55,025 nucleotides of DNA, taken from NCBI GenBank assembly GCA_937920085.1, contig CALETE010000006.1:1-55025 (forward strand), written 5' to 3'. This DNA comes from an uncultured Alphaproteobacteria bacterium (lineage in GTDB: Bacteria > Pseudomonadota > Alphaproteobacteria > Caulobacterales > Caulobacteraceae). The notes under the pieces are model-generated. The model was not told the DNA's origin. It ran no database searches and worked only from the letters and a program-made list of their open reading frames with translations. The first letter of the stretch is position 1. Each line of letters opens with the position of its first letter. This document shows, one piece after another, positions 17,120 through 25,580 of this stretch. The position numbers and the translations under genes are program-made.

Positions 17120-19558
17120 ATGATGTCTTCCAATGGCCGTCGCGCGGCCCTCATGACCACCGCCATGGCGGTCCTGCTCATCGCAGGTCGCTCGCAGGCC
17201 GCAGACGCCGCAAGCAAGCTCGAAGAGGGCTCGGCCCTGTCGGAAGTGGTTGTTACCGCACAGGTGTCGACACGTTCGGCCGTGTCCATGCAAACCGTCG
17301 AGATCCAAAAGATCCTTCCCGGGGTTAGCCCACTGAAGGCCATCCAGACCCTACCGGGCGTCCTCTATGTGACCGCCGACCCTTGGGGGAATAACGAGCA
17401 GAACCTCTCCCTGTTCGTCCACGGGTTTGCCACCCAGCAACTCGCCTACGCCATGGACGGCGTTCCCCTCGGCGACCAGCAATACGGCAATTATAACGGC
17501 CTGAGCCCCTCGCGCTCGGTCACCAGTGAAAACGTCGAGCGGGTGACCCTGTTCTCCGGCGCCGGTGCCCTGGGCGTGCCGTCCACCAGCAATCTGGGCG
17601 GGGCGATCGAAACCTTTTCCCGTGCCCCGTCAGCCGAGCGCGGTGGTGCCTTTAGGCAAACCCTTGGCAGCTATCAGGCGACCCGCACCTTTGTTAGGTT
17701 TGACACTGGACAGTCAGACGGTGGCGACAGCGCCTATATTTCCTACCTGCATCACGACGCAAAGGCCTGGGACTTTAACGGTCATCAGAAGGCCGATCAG
17801 ATCAACCTGAAATACGTTCACGCCACGGAAATGGGCAAGCTGACCGCCTATTTCGACTGGGACAAGAAGGTTGAGCCCAACGAAGACGCCACGGCCTTTG
17901 GCAATGCCCAGACGGCAACCTCCACATATTTCCCCTATACCCGTCCGTTCCACTATCCGAACATGGCGGCCTGCTCGAGCACGCTGACCAATGGTACGCC
18001 GCCAGCCGCCCAGGGCAATAACTTCTCCAACTGCTTCAGTGCCGCTCAGCGTGAGGACATCCTGTCCTACGTGAAATACGATCTGAACCTCGGTTCGAAG
18101 ATGACCTGGAGCAATCAGGTTTATTATCACTACAACTATGGCCGCGGCATTGTTGCGGGCCCGATCAACACCGCTGGCCTGCCTGGCCTGTTCGCCACCT
18201 ATTATCCGAGCCTGGTGGTGGGCGGTTCAACTTCGGCGACGACCCTACAGAACATCTCGGCCCTGTTTGGCGGCTCGGGCAATGCCGTCCGCACCACGGA
18301 ATACCGCATCAACCGCAGCGGCGGCGTCTCGACCTTCAACTGGGAAACGGGTGATCACAAGATCGAGCTCGGGGCCTGGATCGAACACAACGAGCCGGCT
18401 CAGCATCGGGTCTGGTATCCGATGACTGCCGCCAATAACGATCTGTCGCCCTATTCCGTCCCGGGCGGCGCGAAGGTTCTGACCCAGTATTACGCTGAGC
18501 AGTTCGTCAACATCCTGCAGCTGCACGCTCAGGATCAGTGGCGGATCCAGCCCAACCTGCTGCTGCAATATGGCTTCAAGTCCAGCCAGCAGTGGGCGAA
18601 GGGCAGCTTCCCGGTTAATCAGAAGAACCTGCCGACCGTGGCTGTGCCGGTGCAATACCCAACGGGTAAGATCCAGTCCGGCGAGTGGTTCCTGCCCCAG
18701 GCTGGCGTGCTTTGGGACGTTACCGATCACGAGCAGGTCTTCGTCAACGTCCAAAAGAACCTGCGCCAGTTCGTGACCTACGGTGCTGGCAGCGGTTTCT
18801 ATGGCTTTACGCCTTGGAGCCTCGGCACTCAGGCAGCCTTTGAGCTGTTCAAGTCCACCGTGAAGCCTGAAACCTCATGGACCTATGAAGCCGGTATCCG
18901 GACCCGTCGGGAAGTGGCTGCCGGACCAATCACGGCGATCGAAGGTCAAGCCAACGTCTTCCACGTGGACTTCCGCAATCGTCTGCTGAACATCGCCCCC
19001 TTCAACTTCATCAATCCCGCGCCAGCCATCCTGGCCAATGTGGGCGACGTGAAGACAACCGGCGCGGATCTGGCCGCCACGGTGGAATTTGGTCCGCACT
19101 TCCGGGTCTACAATGCCGTGTCCTATACCGACGCTAAGTATTCTTCGGACTATCTGAGCGGCACCCGCGTGGTGAACGGCGTTACGGAATCCATCAAGGT
19201 CGCCACTGGCGGCAAGTATGTTCCCCTGTCGCCTAAGTGGATGAACAAGACCGTTGCCAGCTTCCGCTATGGCGACTTCGAGGGCCAGGTGACCGGCGAC
19301 TATGTCGGCCGTCGCTATGTGACCTATTTGAACGACCTGTCGGTGAAGTCGTATTTCCTGGTTGGTCTGCAGGCCAGCTGGAACCTGGAGTCGATGAAGC
19401 CTGAGTGGGCCAAGTCTGCCAAGATCAGCGCGAACGTCACCAACCTTGGCAATACCAAGGGCGTCATGACCGCGGGCGTGACCGGGAATTCGGGTGGCTA
19501 TAACGCCTTCCCGATCCCGCCACGTATGGGCTTTGTCACGATCGCTGCTGATTTCTAA
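17120..19558 (+). CDS. TonB-dependent outer-membrane receptor
   Basis: This protein of about 812 residues takes up a ligand across the outer membrane with TonB energy. It has a signal peptide (MTTAMAVLLIAGRSQAADA), a TonB-box-like segment SEVVVTAQ, a plug domain (IQKILPGVSPLKAIQTLPGV, VHGFATQQLAYAMDGVPLG) and a 22-strand-type barrel ending in the classic PPRMGFVTIAADF with terminal Phe. The in-frame ATG at 17120 behind AAGGGGAAAAAAG is preferred to the upstream open extension. Substrate is not evident. The secreted esterase convergent with it may process the ligand or its ester, which is inference. Confidence 0.92.
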   Translation: MMSSNGRRAALMTTAMAVLLIAGRSQAADAASKLEEGSALSEVVVTAQVSTRSAVSMQTVEIQKILPGVSPLKAIQTLPGVLYVTADPWGNNEQNLSLFVHGFATQQLAYAMDGVPLGDQQYGNYNGLSPSRSVTSENVERVTLFSGAGALGVPSTSNLGGAIETFSRAPSAERGGAFRQTLGSYQATRTFVRFDTGQSDGGDSAYISYLHHDAKAWDFNGHQKADQINLKYVHATEMGKLTAYFDWDKKVEPNEDATAFGNAQTATSTYFPYTRPFHYPNMAACSSTLTNGTPPAAQGNNFSNCFSAAQREDILSYVKYDLNLGSKMTWSNQVYYHYNYGRGIVAGPINTAGLPGLFATYYPSLVVGGSTSATTLQNISALFGGSGNAVRTTEYRINRSGGVSTFNWETGDHKIELGAWIEHNEPAQHRVWYPMTAANNDLSPYSVPGGAKVLTQYYAEQFVNILQLHAQDQWRIQPNLLLQYGFKSSQQWAKGSFPVNQKNLPTVAVPVQYPTGKIQSGEWFLPQAGVLWDVTDHEQVFVNVQKNLRQFVTYGAGSGFYGFTPWSLGTQAAFELFKSTVKPETSWTYEAGIRTRREVAAGPITAIEGQANVFHVDFRNRLLNIAPFNFINPAPAILANVGDVKTTGADLAATVEFGPHFRVYNAVSYTDAKYSSDYLSGTRVVNGVTESIKVATGGKYVPLSPKWMNKTVASFRYGDFEGQVTGDYVGRRYVTYLNDLSVKSYFLVGLQASWNLESMKPEWAKSAKISANVTNLGNTKGVMTAGVTGNSGGYNAFPIPPRMGFVTIAADF

Positions 19559-19579
19559 GCCAGCTGACGCCGGGGTGGG

Positions 19580-19597
19580 GCAGGTCAGAAGACCTGC
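19580..19597. terminator. hairpin between convergent genes
   Basis: GCAGGTC at 19580-19586 pairs perfectly with GACCTGC at 19591-19597 around AGAA. It overlaps the esterase stop and follows the receptor stop by 22 bases, so it could act for both strands. T runs are short. Confidence 0.4.
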
Positions 19598-21264
19598 TTC
19601 ACCCAGGCTGTCGTGCACTTGTGTTCGGCCTTGAAGGTGGTTGCCGCCATGGCCTTGACGCCACCGTCTTCTGGAACATCCAGGGCCTGGACCTTGCCGG
19701 TCTTGAACCCTGCCCAGACGGGAACGCCCTTGCCATTGGGATTTCCGCCCCGGGCGAAATTGGTCCAGTAGGTGGCCATGGTGTCTTTAAGGGCCTTCCG
19801 GTCAGCCGAGCCCACATCCATCATATTGAAAATATAGGGCAGTTCCGAAGCGTGGGCGGCGCCCTGCGGGAAGCTCAGCACGTATTTACCGGCGATGGAG
19901 CCCACGAGAGACGGGGCACCCTGATCGCGGAATTCATACATCCAGATCGGTTGGCCCTGGGCTGCGACCCTGGTTGAGACATTGATACCATTGCAGGAGA
20001 AGGTGGCATCGGTTCCGGCCGCGGCTGACGCCAGGGTCGGCTGGAGGGCCACGTCCTTGCCATAGGCCTTCAGCGGATAGTGCTTGCCCATCAGGTCCGC
20101 CGCGGGAACGCCAGAGGTCTTGGATTGCTCTTCGGCGGCCTTGGCATAGGCCTCAGGGGTCATCAGGAAAGACCGGTCGGCCGGGTTGAAGTTGGGAGGC
20201 TTGGCGGTGAAGCGGGCGGCCAGCTCGCCAAGCGCGATGAACAGGGTGTTCTCGTTCTCGTTGGCACCGTTGATCACCGGGACCTTGTTATTGGCACCAG
20301 CAGCGAAGGTCGCCTTGATGGTCTGGGGCAGGACCTTACCGTCCACCGAGGGGATGACATTGGGGACTGCGGTGGTGAAGGCGTTCATCAACTTGCCCCG
20401 CACCAGACTGACCGGCAGGGCGCGCAGGCAGTCAGCGGAAACCTTGGCTGGATCGCAGGTGGCGGGTGCTTCATCGCGGGCGTCCAGCACCTTGGCGATG
20501 GCCTTAGCACTGCGATCCTCCAACTCGGCCTGGGTCAGCTGACCCGAGACCCCATAGGCACCGCTCTCGATGATGGCTTTCTGGAACAGGCCCGCTGAGC
20601 CAGGGGAGGCCAGGTGGGTCATGACGCTGAAGCCTCCAGCGGACTCGCCGAAAATGGTCACATTCTTCGGGTCACCGCCAAAGGCCGCAATATTGTCCTG
20701 GACCCAGCGCAGGGCCGCCTGCTGGTCCATAATGCCATAGTCCCCTGCACTGCCGTCGCCGTCGCGCAGGGCTGGATGGGCGAGGAAGCCTAGGGCGCCG
20801 AGGCGATAGTTCATCGATACGACAACGACGCCCTTGCTCACCAGGGCGGAGGGGTCGGCATACATGCTAGAGCTGCCGCTGGTGAAGGCGCCGCCATAGA
20901 TCCAGACCATGACCGGGAGGGGGCCGTCCCCTGAGGGGCGGTGAACGTCGAGATAGAGGCAGTCTTCGCTATCGCCGGTGGACCGGAAGGAGGCGGCACC
21001 GGTCTGGATACAGGCGGCTCCGGGCTTGGTCTTCGCGATGGGCGTGGTCCATTTGGTCGGTGCCTGCGGTGCCCGCCAGCGCAGATCGCCCACCGGCGGG
21101 GCGGCATAGGGAATGGCAAAATAGGTGGTCATGGCCCCCCGGGCCGTGGCCTTCACCGGGCCGCTAGCTGTGGCGACCACATCCGGCGCTGCGGCATGTG
21201 CCGTTCCCGCCAACAATCCCAATGCCAGCGCCAAACCTGCGCCTGATCCTTGCCGTCCGCCCAT
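19585..21264 (-). CDS. secreted type-B carboxylesterase/lipase family protein
   Basis: This 559-residue protein starts with a signal peptide (LALALGLLAGTAHA). Type-B esterase motifs are intact: SEDCLYLDVHRP, MVWIYGGAFTSG, nucleophile elbow FGESAGGFS, acid region GANENENTLF and the His region GAAHASELPYIFNMM. The ATG at 21264 has GGGAGA about 8 bases upstream; a TTG extension to 21279 is possible. It is convergent with the TonB receptor and is a diverged paralogue of the esterase at 8375-9883. Substrate unknown. Confidence 0.9.
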   Translation of the reverse strand: MGGRQGSGAGLALALGLLAGTAHAAAPDVVATASGPVKATARGAMTTYFAIPYAAPPVGDLRWRAPQAPTKWTTPIAKTKPGAACIQTGAASFRSTGDSEDCLYLDVHRPSGDGPLPVMVWIYGGAFTSGSSSMYADPSALVSKGVVVVSMNYRLGALGFLAHPALRDGDGSAGDYGIMDQQAALRWVQDNIAAFGGDPKNVTIFGESAGGFSVMTHLASPGSAGLFQKAIIESGAYGVSGQLTQAELEDRSAKAIAKVLDARDEAPATCDPAKVSADCLRALPVSLVRGKLMNAFTTAVPNVIPSVDGKVLPQTIKATFAAGANNKVPVINGANENENTLFIALGELAARFTAKPPNFNPADRSFLMTPEAYAKAAEEQSKTSGVPAADLMGKHYPLKAYGKDVALQPTLASAAAGTDATFSCNGINVSTRVAAQGQPIWMYEFRDQGAPSLVGSIAGKYVLSFPQGAAHASELPYIFNMMDVGSADRKALKDTMATYWTNFARGGNPNGKGVPVWAGFKTGKVQALDVPEDGGVKAMAATTFKAEHKCTTAWVKQVF

Positions 21265-21335
21265 AGCCCGTCTCCCCAAGTTCGATAATTTGGATCAGGC
21301 TAGGACATTGGCGGACGGAAGGCTACAGGGGCCCC

Positions 21336-22118
21336 CTACCTTCCGGTGAAGTTCCCCGGCCGGCGCTCCTGAACTGACTTCACGCCCTCAGCGAAATCGT
21401 CCGTCGCGCGCAGGATGGATTGCTGGGCGTGCTCGTGATTGGTCTGTTCGCGCACCGCAGCCGCCAGCTGGCCGCGGATGGTCTTGCGGGTGGCGACGAC
21501 GGCGAGGGGGGCGTTTTCGGCGATCTCGGCGGCCAGGGTTTGCGCGGCTTCCAACAGCTTGTGCAGGGGGACCACCTCGTCCACCAGACCCCAGGCGAGA
21601 CCCTCTTCGGCCTTCACCCGGCGACCGGTGAGGAACATCAGGGCGGCCCTCTGTTCACCAACCAGGCGGGGCAGGGTATGTGTCAGGCCAAAGCCCGGGT
21701 GGAAGCCCAGCTTGACGAAGTTGGCGGCGAAGCGGGCCTCGGGTGCAGCGACCCGGAAGTCGGCCACCAGGGCCAGGCCCAGGCCCGCGCCGACGGCGGC
21801 GCCTTGAACTGCGGCGACAATCGGCGTCTCGATGGAGAACAGGCGCACAGCCTGATCATAAAGGGCGTTGATCCCGCCCATGCCGTTATTGGCTATGCCA
21901 TCGGATGAGACCAGGTCCGCCCCGGCGCAAAAGGCCTTGCCAGCCGAGGCCAGGACTACGGCGCGGACTTCTGAGTCGCCGTCGAGGTTTTCCAGTATGT
22001 CGGCCAGGTCGCGCATGAGCTCCACCGAGACGTGGTTGTTCGGTGGCCGGTCGAGGGTGATGGTGGCCACATGGCCGGATTTGGAAATGGTGATTTCCTG
22101 GGTGGCGGTCTTGCTCAT
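21336..22118 (-). CDS. crotonase-fold protein (enoyl-CoA hydratase/isomerase family)
   Basis: This 260-residue crotonase-superfamily protein carries GKAFCAGADL (first oxyanion hole) and AAVQGAAVGAGLGLALVADF (second). The two glutamates of a classical enoyl-CoA hydratase are absent: GGGCE is GAGLG here, and the position of QPE reads ANF in ARFAANFVKLGFHPG. It may therefore be an isomerase or another crotonase reaction rather than a hydratase. Its ATG overlaps the end of the acyl-CoA dehydrogenase gene by four bases, so it is second in that operon and acts on a shared CoA substrate. Confidence 0.85.
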   Translation of the reverse strand: MSKTATQEITISKSGHVATITLDRPPNNHVSVELMRDLADILENLDGDSEVRAVVLASAGKAFCAGADLVSSDGIANNGMGGINALYDQAVRLFSIETPIVAAVQGAAVGAGLGLALVADFRVAAPEARFAANFVKLGFHPGFGLTHTLPRLVGEQRAALMFLTGRRVKAEEGLAWGLVDEVVPLHKLLEAAQTLAAEIAENAPLAVVATRKTIRGQLAAAVREQTNHEHAQQSILRATDDFAEGVKSVQERRPGNFTGR

Positions 22119-23281
22119 CGGCTGGTTCCCATAAGGTTTCGGGCCACCACCATGCGGTGGACTTCAGAGGGCCCATCATAGATTCTCATATTGCGGACGC
22201 TGGCGGCCATGAGCTGCAGCGGCATTTCCTTGGTCATGCCCATGGCCCCAAAGGCCTGCATGGCGTGATCAATCGTCTCCCAGGCCATTTCGGTGGCGAA
22301 CACCTTGACCATGGATATTTCCTGGCGGACGTCGCGGCCCTGGTCCAGCTTCCAGGCCACGTCATAGGCCATGAGCCGGGCAGCGTGGATCTTGGTGGCG
22401 GCGTCGGCGGCCCACCACTGGACCGCCTGACGGTTGGACAGGGGCTGGCCGAAGGTGACCCTCTGGGGGGCATATTCGCACATCATGTCCAGGGCCCTCT
22501 GGGCCAGACCAATGCACCAGCTGGCCATTTGCAGACGCCGTGTGCCTAAGCGGATCTGCATAGGCGCAAAGCCTTGCCCTTCGACCCCAAGCAGCTTCCA
22601 GTCCGGCACCCGGCAGTCTTCCAGGACGACCTCATAGGTAAAGGCGCCGCCGATCATCGGAATACGCCTAAGGACGTTGAAGCCTGGGGTGTCGCCATCC
22701 ACCAGGAAGGCCGAAATCCCGCCTCGCGAGCCCTTTTCCTTGTCCGTCACCGCCATGAGGATGGTGAAGTCGGCTTCAGCGGCCCGGCTGGTCCAGATCT
22801 TCCGGCCATTAATCACCCAATCGTCACCATCCCGGACGGCACGGGTCATCATGCCCGCCGGGTCGGCCCCGGCCCCAGGCTCTGAAATACCGATGGCGCT
22901 GATGGTCTTGCCCGCCACATAGGGGGCCAGATAGGCCTCCCTCTGGCGCTCATTCACCGTGGCCATGAGCATGCGAAGATTGGGGGAGTCTGGCGGCAGG
23001 GTGTAGGGCGTCACGGTGGAGCCCATGGCCTCATTGACCGCGATGAGCGCCACCTGGGGCAGGTCGGCCCCCCCCACATCTTCCGGCGCATCCAGACCCC
23101 AGAGGCCAAGCTTCTGGGAGACAGCGTCCACCTTGGCCCGCTCTTGCGCATCGATGAAAATGCCCTGGCCGGTGGCCTCCCTCTGCATGACCGCGGTTTC
23201 CAGGGGCATGAGTTCGTCTCGCACGAACTTCTGCACCAGGTCCTTGAGCATGCGGTGCTCTTCCGAGAGTTCGAAATTCAA
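22115..23281 (-). CDS. acyl-CoA dehydrogenase
   Basis: This 388-residue flavoenzyme oxidises an acyl-CoA to the 2-enoyl-CoA. Motifs include ISAIGISEPGAGADPAG and WVINGRKIWTSRAAEADF in the FAD-binding middle domain, and YDGPSEVHRMVVARNLMG at the C-terminus, where the Glu is the likely catalytic base. It is the first gene of a two-gene operon with the crotonase and is divergent from the CoA-transferase gene, with only about 75 bases between start codons. Chain type of the substrate cannot be told. Confidence 0.92.
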   Translation of the reverse strand: MNFELSEEHRMLKDLVQKFVRDELMPLETAVMQREATGQGIFIDAQERAKVDAVSQKLGLWGLDAPEDVGGADLPQVALIAVNEAMGSTVTPYTLPPDSPNLRMLMATVNERQREAYLAPYVAGKTISAIGISEPGAGADPAGMMTRAVRDGDDWVINGRKIWTSRAAEADFTILMAVTDKEKGSRGGISAFLVDGDTPGFNVLRRIPMIGGAFTYEVVLEDCRVPDWKLLGVEGQGFAPMQIRLGTRRLQMASWCIGLAQRALDMMCEYAPQRVTFGQPLSNRQAVQWWAADAATKIHAARLMAYDVAWKLDQGRDVRQEISMVKVFATEMAWETIDHAMQAFGAMGMTKEMPLQLMAASVRNMRIYDGPSEVHRMVVARNLMGTSR

Positions 23282-23355
23282 GGGCTTTCCTCCGCCGCCT
23301 TGCGCGTTCTATCCAAGTGATCATAACGAGACTTATCGCTGTGGGGAGAGTGGAC

Positions 23356-24573
23356 GTGGCGGAAACCAAAGAACTTGCAGAAAAGGCCACCGGGCCCCTG
23401 GCGGGAATCCGCATTCTGGACCTCACCAGCGTGGTGTTCGGCGCCTATGCCACCCAGATGCTGGGCGACCAGGGGGCTGAGGTGATCAAGCTGGAAGATC
23501 CCGGCTCAGGCCGGGGCGACGGCGGCGACATTATGCGCTGGGCGGGCCATGTGCCTGAGGGTGCGCCGCGCGACCTGGGCCCCATCTTCCTGGCCATCAA
23601 TCGCAATAAGCGCTCAGTCCTGGTGGACCTGCGCGCGCCGGAAGCCCGGCCCTTCCTCGAGGCTTTGATCAAGTCCTGCGAGGTCTTCGCCGTCTCCATC
23701 CGCTATGATGGCCTCAAGCGGCTGGGTCTGGACTATGAGAGCGTCAAGGCCATCCGCCCGGACGTGGTCTATGTTCACGCCGCTGGCTATGGCTCCGACG
23801 GTCCCTATGAGGGCGAACCGGCCTATGACGATCTGATCCAGTCGGCCTCTGGCCTGGCCGACCTCCTGCCCCGGGTAGATGGCAATCCCACCCCGCGCAT
23901 CCTGCCGACCCTGGTGGCCGACAAGGTCTCGGGCCTCTTCATGTGTCAGGCGATTACCGCTGGCCTGCTCCACCGGGAGCGGACCGGGGAGGGGCAGTTC
24001 ATCGAAGTGCCCATGCTGGAATGCGTCACCAGCTTTACCCTGGTCGAACACCTCTATGACCACACCTTTGAGCCGCCCACCGGCCAGTGGGCCTATCAGC
24101 GGGTGGCCAATCCCTACCGCAAGCCCTACCAGACCAAGGACGGCTATATCGGCTTGCTGCCCTATACCGACAAACAGTGGGACCAGTTCTTCGCCGCCGC
24201 CGGCATGGCCGAGACCTTTGGCAAGGACCCGCGGTTTTCCGACTACGCCCAGCGGGGCAAGCACATCAATGAGCTCTACGGCCTGGTGGGCGAGGTTACA
24301 CAGAGCAAGACCACCCAGGAATGGCTCGACCTTCTCAAGCCCCTGTCCATCCCAGTGGTCAAGACGTCGCGCCTGGACGACCTGCCCGACGACCCGCACC
24401 TCAAGGCCGTGGGCTTCTTCGAGCGGTATGAGCACCCCCACTCGGGGCCCTATAACGCCATGAAGCCCCCGGTGAAGTTCACCGGCTCCCCCTCCAACAT
24501 TCGCCGCCATCCGCCACGCCTGGGGGAAAATACCGATGAGGTCTGGGCGGAGCTTGGCCTCAAGCGTGACTGA
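23356..24573 (+). CDS. CaiB/BaiF-type (class III) CoA-transferase
   Basis: This protein of about 405 residues moves CoA between acids. It begins GPLAGIRILDLTSVVFGAYA, a family hallmark, and has the likely catalytic aspartate in LVADKVSGLF, with the fold's typical interlocked C-terminal domain (NPYRKPYQTKDGYIGLLPYTDKQW). I place the start at GTG 23356, which has GGGGAG at good distance; GTG 23317 is an in-frame alternative. It is divergent from the acyl-CoA dehydrogenase, suggesting joint use on an acid activated by CoA transfer. Its stop overlaps the next start by one base. Confidence 0.9.
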   Translation: MAETKELAEKATGPLAGIRILDLTSVVFGAYATQMLGDQGAEVIKLEDPGSGRGDGGDIMRWAGHVPEGAPRDLGPIFLAINRNKRSVLVDLRAPEARPFLEALIKSCEVFAVSIRYDGLKRLGLDYESVKAIRPDVVYVHAAGYGSDGPYEGEPAYDDLIQSASGLADLLPRVDGNPTPRILPTLVADKVSGLFMCQAITAGLLHRERTGEGQFIEVPMLECVTSFTLVEHLYDHTFEPPTGQWAYQRVANPYRKPYQTKDGYIGLLPYTDKQWDQFFAAAGMAETFGKDPRFSDYAQRGKHINELYGLVGEVTQSKTTQEWLDLLKPLSIPVVKTSRLDDLPDDPHLKAVGFFERYEHPHSGPYNAMKPPVKFTGSPSNIRRHPPRLGENTDEVWAELGLKRD

Positions 24574-25124
24574 TGCGGATCACCATTATCGGACAATCAG
24601 GCGCAGGGAAGTCCACCCTGGCCAAGGCGCTGGCGGCTGAGTTCGGCCTCACCCATGTAGAGCTGGACGCCATCAACTGGCAACCGGGCTGGGTAGATCT
24701 GCATGGCCTTGATCTGCCCGAATTCCTGCGCCGGGTCGAGGCAGCGACGGCAGTGGAAACCTGGGTGGCGGATGGCAATTACGGTCCCGCCCAGGACCTG
24801 CTCTGGGAAAAGGCGACCGATGTGGTCTGGCTGGACTATGGCCTAGCCACCATCCTGCCTCGGGTGATTTCCCGCAGCTTTGCCCGGGCTGTCGAAGGCA
24901 AGGAGCTGTGGGCAGGAACCGGCAATACCGAGACCTTCGCCCGGTGGTTCAGCCTCGACCACCCCATTCTTTATACCCTGCGCACCTTCCGTCGGAACCG
25001 GGTGCGGCGGATCGAGCGGAGCGCAGACCCGCGCTGGGCGGGCCTGCGTCTTCATCGCCTGCGTCATCCGAGAGACGTCGCCCCTCTGATGGCGCAGCTG
25101 GCGACCACCCATTCCATGGGTTAG
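24573..25124 (+). CDS. P-loop kinase-like protein (adenylate kinase/FlaR-like)
   Basis: This 183-residue NTP-binding protein has a Walker A motif GQSGAGKS at residues 7-14, then VELDAINWQPGW and WVADGNYG typical of the small adenylate-kinase-like family often annotated as topology modulation protein. A C-terminal region rich in Arg could form a lid. Start and stop of the CoA-transferase overlap by one base, so the two are co-transcribed, although no functional link is obvious. Substrate is unknown. Confidence 0.82.
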   Translation: MRITIIGQSGAGKSTLAKALAAEFGLTHVELDAINWQPGWVDLHGLDLPEFLRRVEAATAVETWVADGNYGPAQDLLWEKATDVVWLDYGLATILPRVISRSFARAVEGKELWAGTGNTETFARWFSLDHPILYTLRTFRRNRVRRIERSADPRWAGLRLHRLRHPRDVAPLMAQLATTHSMG

Positions 25125-25170
25125 CGCATGTTTGGGCCCTATAACCGGGTCCCACTTATCGGAGCATGCT

Positions 25171-25575
25171 CTAGACCGGCGTAAACACCGGGGCCGGTGG
25201 GCCGCCGTCGGTGTCCTGGAATTTGACCTTCACCTTCTGGCCAATGGCCAGCTTGGAGAAATCGCAGTCCACGAAATTGGTCAGGACGGCGGGGCCTTCA
25301 TTCAGGGTTACATAGCCGATGGCATAGGGGCCGGTGGGCGAGCGGTACATGACGCTGTAGGTGTAGATCACGCCTTCGCCGGGGCTCTCTTCCCATTCCA
25401 CATTCTCAGAGAAACAGAAGGGGCAAAAACCCCGGGGATACCAGTGGGGCTCGCCACAGTCTGTGCAACGCTTGATCAGGAAGCGGCCTTCGGCGGCGGC
25501 GTCCCAGAAGGGCTTGCTCTCAATGGTCACCGCCGGGGCGGGGATCTTGCGGACCTGAGTTTCAGCTTCGCTCAT
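25171..25575 (-). CDS. DUF35-type zinc-ribbon/OB-fold acyl-CoA-associated protein
   Basis: This 134-residue protein contains a zinc ribbon (CTDCGEPHWYPRGFCPFC, two CxxC pairs) followed by an OB fold (GVIYTYSVMYRSPTGPYAIG). This is the DUF35 family, whose members bind acyl-CoA and pair with thiolase-like partners; in steroid side-chain degradation a DUF35 domain supports the Ltp2 aldolase. ATG 25575 is five bases after the stop of the thiolase-like gene, in the same direction, so the two proteins probably form one complex. Confidence 0.9.
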   Translation of the reverse strand: MSEAETQVRKIPAPAVTIESKPFWDAAAEGRFLIKRCTDCGEPHWYPRGFCPFCFSENVEWEESPGEGVIYTYSVMYRSPTGPYAIGYVTLNEGPAVLTNFVDCDFSKLAIGQKVKVKFQDTDGGPPAPVFTPV

Positions 25576-25580
25576 AATCC

